A stretch of 61,286 nucleotides of DNA from Phycisphaeraceae bacterium (lineage in GTDB: Bacteria; Planctomycetota; Phycisphaerae; Phycisphaerales; Phycisphaeraceae): NCBI GenBank assembly GCA_020851465.1, contig JADZCR010000018.1:1-61286 (forward strand), in the 5' to 3' direction. The position numbers and the translations under genes are program-made. The notes beneath the pieces are model-generated. The model ran no database searches. It had not been told where the DNA came from and was given only the letters and a program-made list of their open reading frames with translations. This document shows positions 37,162 to 49,362 of the stretch, in pieces. Every line of letters begins with the position of its first letter. Position 1 is the first letter of the stretch.

Positions 37162-38436
37162 TCACAATCGGCGTTCGCCGACCGGCATCAGCCGCACCAG
37201 TAAATCGGCGTGGCGCTGCATCGCGCCCTGACGGGAAAGGATAACACGCCGACCGCGCTGCGCCAGTTCACGGGCACGCTGAGGGTCGGCCAGGAGTTCG
37301 GCGGCGACGCGGCCCGGCTCGCTGGTGACGATGATCCCTTCGCCGGCGATGAACGCCTCCATCGTGCTGGCAAAGTCCTTGTAGTGCGGGCCGATGATCG
37401 TCGGCTTGCCCAGCGCGATCGGCTCCATCATGTCCGAGCCGTAGAGTCCCAGAAAGCTCCGACCGACGATCACCACATCCGCCAGCGCGTAGGCTTTGCG
37501 CAGTTCGCCGATGGTGTCGAGCAGGAACAGCCGTTGGCCGTCGAGAGGCCGCGCCGTGCCGTCTGGGCAGCCCGTGCGGCGGACGATTTGCGGAGCCAGC
37601 GACACGACGCCGTCAAACCACTCCGGCTTGCGGGGCACGATCATGAGCTGAGCCTCAGGCGGGCAGGTGTCGATGAGGAGCTTGTCCTCGCCCGGCGCGG
37701 TGGAGCCGGCGACGATTAGCGGTTTGCTGCCCGCGCGGCGGTCGATGCCCAGGGCACGCGCCAGCTCCTCGGAGCCTGCGACCGTGTCGGCGATCTGCGC
37801 CGCGTCCCATTTCATCGTGTCCAGAACTTCGACCCGCTGCGCTATGGCCCCCAGCCCGATGAAACGGTCGGCGTACTCGCGCGTCTGGGCGGCGACGGCG
37901 GCCAGACGTGCAAACGTGGACCGCAGCAGCGGGGCGATGAGCCGATACCGCGAGTAGCTGCGCTGACTGAGCCGCCCGTTGATGACGCAGACGGGGATGC
38001 CCTCTTTGGTGCAGCGGCGGACGAAGTTCGGCCACACTTCCAGCTCGACCAGCGCGACCAGATCAGGCTTGACCGCGCGGAGAAACCGGCGGACGCACCA
38101 GGAAAAATCCAGCGGGTAGCGGACGACTTGATGACGCGAGCCGAATAGCTGCCGGGCACGCTCCTGGCCGGTGTTGGTCGTGGCGGCGATGACGATGCGC
38201 CAGCGCTGCTGCGTCTGGTTTTCCAGCAGATCGACCAGCAGCCGGATGGCGTTGGCTTCTCCGACGGAGACGGCGTGAATCAGGAGCGTGGGGCGGCTGT
38301 CGGCTGGGAGTCGGCAGCGGCCAAACCGCGCCCGCCAGTCCGTCCGCCATTTGCCTGTCGCCAGCAGCCGGTAAATCCACACCGGGCTGGTCACCAGCAA
38401 CGCGATGAAATAAAGCAGATCGACCAGCCACGCCAT
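37162..38436 (-). CDS. waaA: Kdo (3-deoxy-D-manno-octulosonic acid) transferase
   Basis: 424 aa. Adds Kdo from CMP-Kdo to lipid A precursor on the inner face of the inner membrane. An N-terminal membrane anchor (4-22), then HAVSVGEA with catalytic Glu60, and later ELEVWPNF, INGRLSQRS and the C-terminal GRSFLGLYGSDMMEP are family landmarks. It indicates an LPS-bearing outer membrane, in line with planctomycetes being Gram-negative. Probably co-transcribed with proB (25-bp gap). No other Kdo genes are nearby. Confidence 0.95.
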   Translation of the reverse strand: MAWLVDLLYFIALLVTSPVWIYRLLATGKWRTDWRARFGRCRLPADSRPTLLIHAVSVGEANAIRLLVDLLENQTQQRWRIVIAATTNTGQERARQLFGSRHQVVRYPLDFSWCVRRFLRAVKPDLVALVELEVWPNFVRRCTKEGIPVCVINGRLSQRSYSRYRLIAPLLRSTFARLAAVAAQTREYADRFIGLGAIAQRVEVLDTMKWDAAQIADTVAGSEELARALGIDRRAGSKPLIVAGSTAPGEDKLLIDTCPPEAQLMIVPRKPEWFDGVVSLAPQIVRRTGCPDGTARPLDGQRLFLLDTIGELRKAYALADVVIVGRSFLGLYGSDMMEPIALGKPTIIGPHYKDFASTMEAFIAGEGIIVTSEPGRVAAELLADPQRARELAQRGRRVILSRQGAMQRHADLLVRLMPVGERRL

Positions 38437-38590
38437 TGCGCCATTCTACGGGGTTTGCGGCAGGGGATGCTCGCCCTGCGTGAGAGAATCGCTGCTCATG
38501 CGCATCCATGTGCGGCTTAGCGGCGAAGGGTTGATCCGTTCCCGCTCAGCGCGACAGGACATCCGCACATGCCGCCTGTATCATTGAGCC

Positions 38591-38674
38591 ATGACAACGA
38601 CCTGCGACCGCGTCCCTGATCCGGCCTGTGTGCCGCGTACCGGCAGTTATCGCCGTCGCTGCGCGATGCCCTGA
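38591..38674 (+). CDS. Possible 27-aa leader ORF upstream of metG
   Basis: A short ORF starts at an ATG and encodes 27 residues with two Cys and a run of Arg. Its TGA stop is exactly the loop of a perfect hairpin (38664-38682). No Shine-Dalgarno is evident. It is the only notable content of the 311-bp gap between waaA and metG. It may be chance; listed because leader peptides with hairpins can control tRNA-synthetase genes. Confidence 0.2.
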   Translation: MTTTCDRVPDPACVPRTGSYRRRCAMP

Positions 38675-38682
38675 GGGCATCG
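38664..38682 (+). promoter_or_regulatory. Perfect hairpin in metG upstream region
   Basis: CGATGCCC, loop TGA, GGGCATCG: an 8-bp perfect stem 65 bp before the metG ATG. No T run follows, so it is not an intrinsic terminator by itself. No T-box specifier or antiterminator motif was found. Confidence 0.3.
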
Positions 38683-38747
38683 ACACTCCCTCCATCTCCG
38701 GCGTCGGATGATCTTCCCCCTGAACGAATCGAGCACGAGGCCGCTCC

Positions 38748-40319
38748 ATGAGCACCGGTAAGTTTTACGTCACAACCCCGATTTATTACGTCAACGATCG
38801 CCCGCACATCGGGCATGTTTACACGACGACCATCGCGGACATCCTCGCACGCTATCATCGGCTGGCGGGGGATGATGTCTTCTTCCTCACCGGCACCGAT
38901 GAGCACGCAACCAAAGTCGTGGACTCGGCGGCGGCGCACAACACCACCCCGCTGGCGTGGGCGGATCGCAACGCCGCTGCCTTTGAGGAGACGTTCGCCA
39001 AGCTGGGTATCTCCAACGACGACTTCATCCGCACCACTCAGCCGCGACACAAGGAGCGCGTGCAGCGCTATGTCCAGCGGCTCATGGACTCCGGCGACGT
39101 TTACCTGGGCCAGTACGAGGGCTGGTACGACGCCGGGCAGGAGGAATATCTCACCGAAACCGCCGCCGCAGCAGCAGGCTTCAAATCACCCATCAACGGC
39201 AAGCCGCTCGTGCGGAAAAAAGAGGACAACTATTTCTTCAAGCTCAGCCGGTATCAGCAACCGCTGCTCGATCTCTACGAGAAGCAGCCGGGCTTTGTCA
39301 GACCCGAAGCGCGGAAAAATGAGATCGTCAACCGCATCCGCGACGGCCTCAATGATGTGCCCATCTCCCGCACCGGCTCCAACGGCTGGGGCATCACCGT
39401 GCCCGGCGACGACAAGCACACCATCTACGTCTGGATCGACGCGCTCTTTAACTACTACTCGACGGTCGATACACCGCAGCGGCAGAAATACTGGCCCGCC
39501 GACGTGCATCTGATTGCCAAGGACATTCTCTGGTTTCACGCGGCGATCTGGCCGGCGATGCTGCTGGCGCTGAACATCGACCTGCCCGGCAGCATCTACT
39601 CCCATAGCTTCTGGATCAGCGAAGGTCAGAAGATGAGCAAGTCGCTGGGTAACTTTATCGACCTCGAAAAAATCGACAGGTACGTGACGACCTTCGGCCT
39701 CGACGCGCTGCGCTACTTCCTCGCCAGCAACGGCCCGCTGGGAACCACCGACAGCGACTTTGCCGAAGCCAAGTTCATCGAGGTTTACAACACCGACCTG
39801 GCCAACACGCTGGGTAACTGCTTCTCCCGCGTGACCAACATGACCAACCGCTACTTTGGGGGCAAGCTGCCCGCCAAGGGGCAGAGCGTCGCCGCCAGTG
39901 CCGCCTACGCGCATCAGGCTGAGCAGAGCGTCGCCGACTGGACGAAGGCATTTGGCGGTGTGCAGTTGAACGAGGCCATCACTGCCGCCCTCGATCTGGT
40001 GCGTGCCATCGACAACTACATCGAGCAGACCGCGCCGTTCAAGCTCGCCAAGGATCCCGCGCGTCTGCCCGAAGTCGGCACGATCCTCTACAACTGCGCC
40101 GAGGCTCTGCGCATCGCGTCGCTGCTGCTCTGGCCGGTCATTCCCGGCAAGGTTGAGGAACTCTGGCGGCGGATCGGCTGCGGGCACTACGCCGACGCGC
40201 TGGCCGACAAAGGACGCGGACAACTCGCACAGTGGACGCAGTGGGGCGTTTTGCAGCCGGGCACGCCGATCACCGCAGGCGATCCGCTCTTTCCGCGCTA
40301 TCAACCGCCCAAGGTATGA
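38748..40319 (+). CDS. metG: Methionyl-tRNA synthetase
   Basis: 523 aa class I aminoacyl-tRNA synthetase charging tRNA-Met. HIGH is at residues 20-23 and KMSKS at 295-299. The connective peptide between them (about 115-150) has no Cys, so the zinc knuckle of the E. coli type is absent. The anticodon-binding helical domain ends the protein; the C-terminal EMAP/Trbp111 tRNA-binding domain is missing, which makes the enzyme short. The ATG start follows a long upstream gap (see leader features). Convergent with the RRM gene across a bidirectional terminator. Confidence 0.96.
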   Translation: MSTGKFYVTTPIYYVNDRPHIGHVYTTTIADILARYHRLAGDDVFFLTGTDEHATKVVDSAAAHNTTPLAWADRNAAAFEETFAKLGISNDDFIRTTQPRHKERVQRYVQRLMDSGDVYLGQYEGWYDAGQEEYLTETAAAAAGFKSPINGKPLVRKKEDNYFFKLSRYQQPLLDLYEKQPGFVRPEARKNEIVNRIRDGLNDVPISRTGSNGWGITVPGDDKHTIYVWIDALFNYYSTVDTPQRQKYWPADVHLIAKDILWFHAAIWPAMLLALNIDLPGSIYSHSFWISEGQKMSKSLGNFIDLEKIDRYVTTFGLDALRYFLASNGPLGTTDSDFAEAKFIEVYNTDLANTLGNCFSRVTNMTNRYFGGKLPAKGQSVAASAAYAHQAEQSVADWTKAFGGVQLNEAITAALDLVRAIDNYIEQTAPFKLAKDPARLPEVGTILYNCAEALRIASLLLWPVIPGKVEELWRRIGCGHYADALADKGRGQLAQWTQWGVLQPGTPITAGDPLFPRYQPPKV

Positions 40320-40391
40320 GCATCAGCGGATGCGCGGTCTGCGTCTGTCTGAGTGTGTCGCGCGGTGATGATGTGAATGATTCGGAAAAAG

Positions 40392-40419
40392 AAAAGAGGT
40401 CGCTGTCGCGACCTCTTTT
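40392..40419. terminator. Bidirectional intrinsic terminator between metG and the RRM gene
   Basis: A 12-bp perfect stem (AAAAGAGGTCGC / GCGACCTCTTTT) with a TGTC loop. The A-rich left arm and T-rich right arm let it act in both directions, serving the two convergent genes. Confidence 0.85.
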
Positions 40420-40443
40420 CGCGTTTTGGGATGTCGGGTTGGA

Positions 40444-40782
40444 TCAATAGCGGTTACCGCGATCACGATCACGACCGCCGCCGTACCCGCCGCGACCACC
40501 ACCGCCGCCGCCGCCGAAACCACCTCCGCGCGGCTCGCGCGGCTTGGCTTCATTGACGGTCAAGGCGCGACCGCCGTGGTCCTTACCTGACAGGCCGGCA
40601 ATCGCCGCCTGCGCTTCTTCATCAGTTCCCATCTCGACGAAGCCAAAGCCTTTGCTTCGGCCGGTCTCGCGGTCCATGATGACTTCCGCGCTCTGCACCG
40701 TGCCGAAGGCTCCGAGCAGTTCCTGTAAAGTGGCGCTGGTGACCGAATACGGCAGATTTCCGACATACAACTTCTTGCCCAT
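40444..40782 (-). CDS. Glycine-rich RRM RNA-binding protein
   Basis: 112 aa. One RNA-recognition motif: RNP2 LYVGNL (5-10) and RNP1 KGFGFVEM (44-51). The tail (about 84-112) is Gly/Arg/Asp-rich, RGG-like. Such proteins bind single-stranded RNA and in cyanobacteria and other bacteria are linked to cold response or RNA localisation. A clear promoter lies about 165 bp upstream, leaving a long 5' UTR, a frequent feature of cold-regulated RNA-binding protein genes. Single gene. Confidence 0.93.
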   Translation of the reverse strand: MGKKLYVGNLPYSVTSATLQELLGAFGTVQSAEVIMDRETGRSKGFGFVEMGTDEEAQAAIAGLSGKDHGGRALTVNEAKPREPRGGGFGGGGGGGRGGYGGGRDRDRGNRY

Positions 40783-40944
40783 CGTGTTATCTCCTCGATG
40801 GCGCTCGACCCGTGGATTTGCTTTCGGGGTCGCTGGCGAAAGAGGCCGTGGTTCCGGCCCGGGAAGGTAGGAGAGACGAAAAGAGAAAGGTCGGTTCAGA
40901 CATGGATGGTCCCGGGCCTCGGCTCATTCGGCAGACTTACCAGA

Positions 40945-40974
40945 TACATAGTGTACCAAGTTTTTGCTTGTCAA
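40945..40974 (-). promoter_or_regulatory. Sigma-70 promoter of the RRM gene
   Basis: On the minus strand TTGACA (perfect) and TATGTA are 18 bp apart. The start site would fall near 40938, giving a leader of roughly 155 nt that contains a GC-rich palindromic stretch (GGTCCCGGGCC, 40907-40917). Confidence 0.65.
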
Positions 40975-41012
40975 GATAGACCGCCCGGAAACGGCCGATA
41001 ACCATCGCCAAC

Positions 41013-41048
41013 CCATCCCGCTCCGACTTGAAACGCCGGTCGGGATGG
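41013..41048 (-). terminator. Possible hairpin terminator of the PEP-CTERM gene
   Basis: CCATCCCG (41013-41020) pairs with CGGGATGG (41041-41048) over 8 bp, just beyond the 3' end of the PEP-CTERM gene. There is no T run on the transcribed strand, so terminator function is uncertain. Confidence 0.4.
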
Positions 41049-41079
41049 TCAGGGTTTCGCAAGAGAGGGGGAACAGCCT

Positions 41080-41745
41080 TCAGCGGCTGCGATGACGGCG
41101 GGTCAGGAGCATCCCACCCGTGACGGCCAGCAGTGTCAGCGTCGCCGGCTCAGGCACGCTCGATGCGTAGATGGTTGCACGCAGGTGATCGGACAAGCTG
41201 TCATCATCCGTCCACGCGCCTGCGATCTCGTACCAGAGGAAAGTACCCGATGAGCCGACCAGCGGGGAGAGCATGGAGTCGATCATTTCCAGGCTCGTCG
41301 CGCCGGCATCTCCCGGATTGTCCTGCGATAGTGCCCAGGTGAAAGAGTTGGGAACCAGCAGGTAATTAAAGGTGAAAGTCACGGTCTGGGTCTGGTTTGC
41401 GGAGAAGCCGACGTTGGTGACGCTCGACGAGCCGATGACCGTGGATGGCCGGGGGCCGTCGGGTGTCAGACCGTCGGAAACGGTCGCGCCGTCGTTGAGG
41501 TACAGGGTGAGAGTCAGGTCCGCGCTGTAGGCTGCGCCGGCAAAGAGAGGCACATCGATGGCGGTGACATAGCGTTCGGTACCGCCGAGGGTGACTTGAT
41601 CGCCCAGCGATTCCAGGCTGTTGCCTTCGACTGCGTATCGGGTTGGAGTCGGAGCGCTGTCATCGGTCTGATACACGATTGCGGAAAAAGCAGGTGCTGC
41701 GAACATCGTTACCAGAAAAAGTCCGAAGGTGGTCAGTGATTTCAT
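41080..41745 (-). CDS. PEP-CTERM sorting-domain protein
   Basis: 221 aa. Signal peptide (1-22, ending AFS), a beta-rich exported domain, then the PEP-CTERM tail: VPEPATL at 197-203, a hydrophobic helix, and RRHRSR. Exosortase (not in the window) would recognise the tail and cleave it. The mature protein is probably extracellular or outer-surface, often linked to exopolysaccharide. GGAGACCT precedes the ATG, and a strong promoter lies 60-90 bp upstream. Confidence 0.88.
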   Translation of the reverse strand: MKSLTTFGLFLVTMFAAPAFSAIVYQTDDSAPTPTRYAVEGNSLESLGDQVTLGGTERYVTAIDVPLFAGAAYSADLTLTLYLNDGATVSDGLTPDGPRPSTVIGSSSVTNVGFSANQTQTVTFTFNYLLVPNSFTWALSQDNPGDAGATSLEMIDSMLSPLVGSSGTFLWYEIAGAWTDDDSLSDHLRATIYASSVPEPATLTLLAVTGGMLLTRRHRSR

Positions 41746-41805
41746 AGGTCTCCGTCCTGTAGGTTTTGGGAACTACCAGCCGCTCCTTGCTGCCGTTGAG
41801 TAACA

Positions 41806-41833
41806 AGAATAAACGTAATAAAAGGACTGTCAA
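41806..41833 (-). promoter_or_regulatory. Sigma-70 promoter of the PEP-CTERM gene
   Basis: Minus strand TTGACA (41828-41833) and TATTCT (41806-41811), spaced 16 bp, in an AT-rich patch that stands out from the surrounding G+C-rich DNA. Confidence 0.6.
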
Positions 41834-42001
41834 GCCCCGTGTTACGTTTTGAACCTAACGGATTGCGTACAAATTAAAAATAACTCTGGGGGGAACCGCG
41901 CGGCTCACAATAAAGACGCAGCGAGTCGGGGTGTCCTCGCCCCGGCATTTGCTGAACACCCACAGCTCCCGCGGCGCTCGGCGGGAGTGCGGACGCTGCC
42001 T

Positions 42002-44895
<2,894 letters not shown>

Positions 44896-44994
44896 ACTCC
44901 CGCAGACTGGAACGCAGCCCGCGACCGAATGGATGAGAAACTCCTCCGTGAATCCAGAACAATCCTGCACATCAACCGACTGCGAATCCCCCGG

Positions 44995-45085
44995 AAACTC
45001 CTCGAAACCTTCTCGAAACCATCCCGAAACCTCCCGAAACTCCCTGCGAAAACTCCCTCCCGGAAACGCTCGGAATAAGTCGAAA
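44995..45085. repeat. Helically phased A-tracts (possible curved DNA)
   Basis: In the 580-bp gap 44896-45475, short A-tracts mostly in C(C)GAAAC context are centred near 44996, 45006, 45017, 45028, 45038 and 45050, then 45065 and 45084. The first six are 10-12 bp apart, close to one helical turn, as in intrinsically bent DNA. It is a degenerate tandem repeat. The rest of the gap (45086-45475) shows nothing more than a GGCGG/CCGCC hairpin near 45394-45413. Confidence 0.5.
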
Positions 45086-45475
45086 CTTGCCGGACCTTTC
45101 CGGCTTTGACGGCCACTGTCCGACTTTGCCTTTGATGCGGAGCGAACCGACTCGGATGGGTCACACTCTTGGTTGAGCGACACCCTCGCGGGTTGATCCG
45201 CTGCGTCGGGGCGACTTACTTTTTGCGAATGGACTCAACGTTGCAGGTATCGTCCGAACCGCAACCCCGGTTTGAGTTTTCTCATCATAATCCAGCCAAT
45301 GTCAGCCGCAAGGGGGGCTTCAGAGACGGGGGAAAACTCATCCGTCCCGCCCCGCGCCGCGGTTTTCGACACGTCATCCGCGGTTCCTGAAACGGCGGGT
45401 TGACCCTGCCGCCCGAACGTGCAGGAAATGCCCTCACTTGAAAGCTGGCTCAATCCCCTCGAAACTACCGCACGA

Positions 45476-46231
45476 ATGCCCACCGCATTGATTTCCGACA
45501 TTCACGCAAATCTCGACGCGCTTAACGTCGTACTGGCTGACATTGATCGGCGAGGTATCACACGCATTCTCTGTCTGGGTGACATCATCGGGTACGGCCC
45601 GAACCCCTGCGAGTGTCTTGATCTGGTCGCCAAGCGGTGCGAGTGGGCGCTGATGGGAAACCACGACTTCGCCGTCCTCTTTGAGCCGACGAGCTTTAAC
45701 GCCAGCGCGGAATCCGCCGCGTACTGGACGCGCAGGCAATTCGAGAACGAGACCAATGCGGAACTCCGCCGCGCCCGCTGGGAATACCTGGGGAATCTCC
45801 GCATCCGGGAGCGCACCGCCGAGGAGCTTTACGTCCACGCCTCGCCGCGACGACCGATCAACGAATACATCTTCCCCGATGATGTCATCACCGCGCCGAC
45901 CAAGATGACCCAGATTTTCGAGCGCATCGACAAGCGTTGCTTTGTCGGCCACACCCACGTCTGCGGCGTCTTCACCGATGAGCCGGACTTCTATCCGCCT
46001 GCCGATCTGGACGGCTACTACGAATTCAGCGACCACGAAAAATGCGTCATCAATCCCGGCTCGGTCGGCCAGCCGCGCGACCGCGACCCGCGCGCCAGCT
46101 ACGCCATCGTCGATGAGAAGGGCGTCGAGTTCGTCCGCATCGCCTACGACATTCCAGCGGTCATCAGCAAGATCAGAAAGATCGACGAGCTGAGCGATTT
46201 TCTGGGTACGCGTCTGCTCGAAGGCCGTTGA
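45476..46231 (+). CDS. Metallophosphoesterase (calcineurin-like, YfcE/MJ0936 type)
   Basis: 251 aa from the ATG at 45476. Metal ligands of a two-metal phosphoesterase are in order: SDIH (D8, H10), LGDIIGYGP (D36), MGNHD (N62, H63) and a later GHTH. The substrate may be a cyclic nucleotide, phosphodiester or phosphoprotein; the family is broad. A longer frame to 45419 exists, but homology starts at the MxTALISDIH segment. Single gene on the plus strand. Confidence 0.85.
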   Translation: MPTALISDIHANLDALNVVLADIDRRGITRILCLGDIIGYGPNPCECLDLVAKRCEWALMGNHDFAVLFEPTSFNASAESAAYWTRRQFENETNAELRRARWEYLGNLRIRERTAEELYVHASPRRPINEYIFPDDVITAPTKMTQIFERIDKRCFVGHTHVCGVFTDEPDFYPPADLDGYYEFSDHEKCVINPGSVGQPRDRDPRASYAIVDEKGVEFVRIAYDIPAVISKIRKIDELSDFLGTRLLEGR

Positions 46232-46287
46232 AAATTGTCCGATGGCTCGCCGCCGTCTGCGGCACGGGAAATGCCTTCACCTTCGCC

Positions 46288-46644
46288 TCAGCGGCGCACG
46301 ATCTCCGCCATCGCTTTTTCCATGTCGTCAAAGAGATGGAAAACCGAGTCGAGTCGTGTGACCTTAAAGACGAACAGGACATCCGGGCGGCAGTGAACCA
46401 GCCCGATGCGTCCGCGCACGTGTTCGAGGTCCTGAAGAAACATCACCAGGCTGCCCAGACATGCCGAGGGGATGAAATCGACCGTCGCCATGTCCAGCAG
46501 GACATGCTGGGCGTTGTCGCAGCGCATCTTCTGCATCAGCTCATCAATCAGCTCGGTGAGCTGGCGCAGGGACAACTCGCGGGTGCCGACGGTGGCGATG
46601 ACCACGTTGTTAACCTGCTCGATGACGGTGCCGTCGGTGAGCAT
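46288..46644 (-). CDS. STAS-domain protein (anti-anti-sigma factor-like)
   Basis: 118 aa, a single STAS domain: LLDMATVDFIPSACLGSLV carries the conserved Asp and, at the tip of the helix, Ser residues (SACLGS) that could be the phosphorylation site switched by an anti-sigma kinase. Such proteins release sigma factors or drive other partner-switching systems. No anti-sigma kinase or phosphatase gene is adjacent. ATG at 46644 used; a GTG one codon upstream is equally possible. Confidence 0.85.
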   Translation of the reverse strand: MLTDGTVIEQVNNVVIATVGTRELSLRQLTELIDELMQKMRCDNAQHVLLDMATVDFIPSACLGSLVMFLQDLEHVRGRIGLVHCRPDVLFVFKVTRLDSVFHLFDDMEKAMAEIVRR

Positions 46645-46775
46645 CACAAAACCCTCAGTGAAGGCGATTCATGGCTGTTATCGGCACGTGACAGCCTCGA
46701 CTTGCCGTGGGCGGAAGAAAAGGAGAGATATTTTCCGAGGCGCAAGCGGGCCAGTCGTTACAGTCGGATTGACGA

Positions 46776-47969
46776 TCAGGCGGAGCCGGTCGGCGTGACG
46801 GGCAGAAACGTCAGCTCCTGCACGGTCGCGGTCACGGATGCGCCCTCAGCAGGAGCCGCCACGACTTCCCCGGCGCGGTGTCGGCCCCATTTCATAACCG
46901 CCAATGCGATGGCGATGTTTCCAAGCATCGGTGAGATCGTCGAGCTGGTGATGCCTCCGATGACCTCGGATGCTTTTGCCGGGTCGGTGACCGCTGTCCC
47001 CGCGATGGGCATGCGGTCGTCGGTGAAGCGCAGGCCGACGAGCGTGCGCTTGGGGTGGCCGAGGTTGTGCATTCGCGCGACGATTTCCTGTCCCAGGTAG
47101 CAGCCCTTGGTGAAGCTGACGACCTGTGAAACCAGCCCGGTCTCAGCGGGGAGGCTGTCGGGACCGAAGTCGATGTGAAAAAGGGGCGAGCCGGCCTCGA
47201 TCCGCGCGGTGTTGAACGCCAGCCAGCCCGCGGGACGGATGCGCGTCTTGCCGTCTCGCGGAGTCGGCGGGGAGGAGGAGGAGTCGTCCGTCGTGTCGGG
47301 TTTCCAGCCGTCCTGCCGCGCCCGTTCGAGCAATCGCGCGTAAACATCCGCTGCGCCCTGATCGGGAAAGATCAGGTGCAGTCCCATCGAGCCTGTCTGA
47401 TCGAAACGGTGGACGGTTCCGCGGACGCCTGCAATCTCAATGGGTCGGTGCGCGAATGCTTCGAGCGGGCCGACGGGTTGTCCGGCGATCTCGTCGAGGA
47501 TCGCGCCCGACAGCGGTCCGTGGATCGACATCTGCTGCGCATCATCCAGCCCGCGCAGTTGCACATCTTCCATCACGATGTAGTTGTTCAGCTCGCGGAT
47601 GATGTTCGACACGTCCGCCCGATCGGTGACCAGCAGCGTGCGGTCGCTCTCCTCCAGAATGATCAGGTCTGCGATGATCCGTCCCGTCCGACCCAGCAGG
47701 AAAGCGCGTCGGCCGAGACCGGGCTTGAGCGACAGCGTGTCGTGCGTCACCATTTTGTGAAGGAAGTCGCGCCGCTCCGTGCCTCGCACTTCGATCACGC
47801 TGCGGTGCGGCACGCTGAAGATGGCCGCCCCTTTGCGGGTGGAGGCGTACTCCGCCTCATACTGGCCGAAGGTGTCCACGACCTCGATGAGTTTGTCATC
47901 GTTGGCGGGCTGGCCGAAGGGCATGAAGGTCGCCAGCGCGGTTTCCTGAATATCTCGGATCGTCGTCAT
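46776..47969 (-). CDS. ygfZ: YgfZ/GcvT-like folate-binding protein
   Basis: 397 aa. [18 protein letters not shown] holds the YgfZ signature K-G-C-Y-x-G-Q-E with its conserved Cys. The protein shares the GcvT fold, binds tetrahydrofolate and helps maintain Fe-S enzymes such as MiaB; it does not itself cleave glycine. It is somewhat longer than E. coli YgfZ (326 aa), with extra acidic Ser-rich residues near 245-255. Divergent from pgk. Location cytoplasmic. Confidence 0.88.
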   Translation of the reverse strand: MTTIRDIQETALATFMPFGQPANDDKLIEVVDTFGQYEAEYASTRKGAAIFSVPHRSVIEVRGTERRDFLHKMVTHDTLSLKPGLGRRAFLLGRTGRIIADLIILEESDRTLLVTDRADVSNIIRELNNYIVMEDVQLRGLDDAQQMSIHGPLSGAILDEIAGQPVGPLEAFAHRPIEIAGVRGTVHRFDQTGSMGLHLIFPDQGAADVYARLLERARQDGWKPDTTDDSSSSPPTPRDGKTRIRPAGWLAFNTARIEAGSPLFHIDFGPDSLPAETGLVSQVVSFTKGCYLGQEIVARMHNLGHPKRTLVGLRFTDDRMPIAGTAVTDPAKASEVIGGITSSTISPMLGNIAIALAVMKWGRHRAGEVVAAPAEGASVTATVQELTFLPVTPTGSA

Positions 47970-48073
47970 GCTCTGACTCTACGCGACGACCGCCCGCGAG
48001 CCAATCGCCGCTGCGGGTGAAAGCGGGGCGGCGTCATCCCGCTATCATGCGGAGTCAGAAGGAAAAAATCATC

Positions 48074-49264
48074 ATGGCCAAGAAAACGATCGCCGACGTG
48101 GAAGTTCAGGGTAAGCGCGTGCTGATGCGCGTCGATTTCAACGTGCCGATGGAGGACGGACGGATCACCGATGACCGCCGCATCCGTATGGCTCTCGAAT
48201 CCATCCGCAGCGTGGTGACACGAGGCGGGCGGCTCATCCTGCTGAGCCATCTTGGGCGACCGGAAGGCTCCGGCGTCGAGCCGGAATTTTCCCTCAAACC
48301 TGTCGCGGCACGGTTGGGTGAACTGCTGCACAAGCCCGTCGCTTTTGCCGAGGATTGCGTCGGTGACGACGCCCGGGCGCAGGCTCTTTCGCTGCATGAC
48401 GGTCAGGTGCTGCTGCTGGAAAACGTCCGCTTTCACAAAGAGGAAAAGAAGGGCGATCCGCGCTTTGCCGCCCAGATCGCAGCGATGGGTGACATCTACT
48501 GCAACGACGCCTTCGGCACCGCGCACCGCGATGATGCGTCGATGGTGGCTCTCCCGCAGGCGATGGCGGGCAAGCCGCGCGTCGTCGGCTTCCTCATGCA
48601 GAAGGAAATTCAATTCCTCAAGGACGCCATCGAAAAACCGCAGCGGCCATTCACCGCCATCCTCGGCGGCGCGAAAGTCTCCGACAAAATCCCTGTCATC
48701 ACCAACCTGCTCAACATCGTGGACAAAATCATCATCGGCGGGGCGATGGCGTACACCTTTTTCCGCGCCCAGGGCAAGACGACCGGCAGCAGCAAGATCG
48801 AGCCGGACATGGTGGACAAGGCCCGCGGAATGCTGGCCGCCGCCGCCGGGAAAATCGTCCTGCCCGTGGACACCCACTGCGGCGACGACTTCAAGCCCGA
48901 CTGCAACAAAAAAGTATTCGAGGGCAACATCGACGAAGGGTGGGGCGGGTTCGACCTTGGCCCCAAATCTATCGAGCTTTTCAAAAAGGAAATCAGCGGC
49001 GCACGGACGATTGTCTGGAACGGCCCGATGGGAGTCTTTGAGATGCCCCCGTTTGACAAGGGCACCCGTGCCGTCGCCCACGCCGTCGCCGACGCCACCC
49101 GCGCCGGTGCGGTGACGATCATCGGCGGCGGTGACAGCGCAGCGGCCATCGAGGAGTTCGGACTCTCCGAACAGGTCAGCCACGTCTCCACCGGCGGGGG
49201 GGCAAGCCTCGAAATGCTCGAAGGCAGAAAATTCAACAGCGTCGAATTGCTCGACAACAAATAG
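48074..49264 (+). CDS. pgk: Phosphoglycerate kinase
   Basis: 396 aa, glycolytic ATP-generating step. [60 protein letters not shown] and GGGDSAAA all appear in order. The ATG at 48074, with AGAAGGA upstream, is chosen over a longer frame whose extra residues are outside the family. No gap operon; rpe follows after 98 bp on the same strand. Confidence 0.97.
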   Translation: MAKKTIADVEVQGKRVLMRVDFNVPMEDGRITDDRRIRMALESIRSVVTRGGRLILLSHLGRPEGSGVEPEFSLKPVAARLGELLHKPVAFAEDCVGDDARAQALSLHDGQVLLLENVRFHKEEKKGDPRFAAQIAAMGDIYCNDAFGTAHRDDASMVALPQAMAGKPRVVGFLMQKEIQFLKDAIEKPQRPFTAILGGAKVSDKIPVITNLLNIVDKIIIGGAMAYTFFRAQGKTTGSSKIEPDMVDKARGMLAAAAGKIVLPVDTHCGDDFKPDCNKKVFEGNIDEGWGGFDLGPKSIELFKKEISGARTIVWNGPMGVFEMPPFDKGTRAVAHAVADATRAGAVTIIGGGDSAAAIEEFGLSEQVSHVSTGGGASLEMLEGRKFNSVELLDNK

Positions 49265-49362
49265 CGGTCAATGATGTCACAGGGAGCCGGATCGTCGCGG
49301 CCCCGGCATCCCGCCCGACAACGCGCCGTGCTGATGATCGGATGACTCGTTAACGGTTCAAT

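Noticed and set aside
38437..38747. T-box riboswitch ahead of metG
   Set aside because: No specifier loop, AG bulge or T-box consensus could be found; only an unrelated hairpin is present.
39186..40304. Long antisense frame opposite metG (372 codons)
   Set aside because: A mirror effect of G+C-rich codons; metG has all family motifs on the other strand. The same applies to long antisense frames opposite ligA, fba, the 9457 propeller and DUF58.
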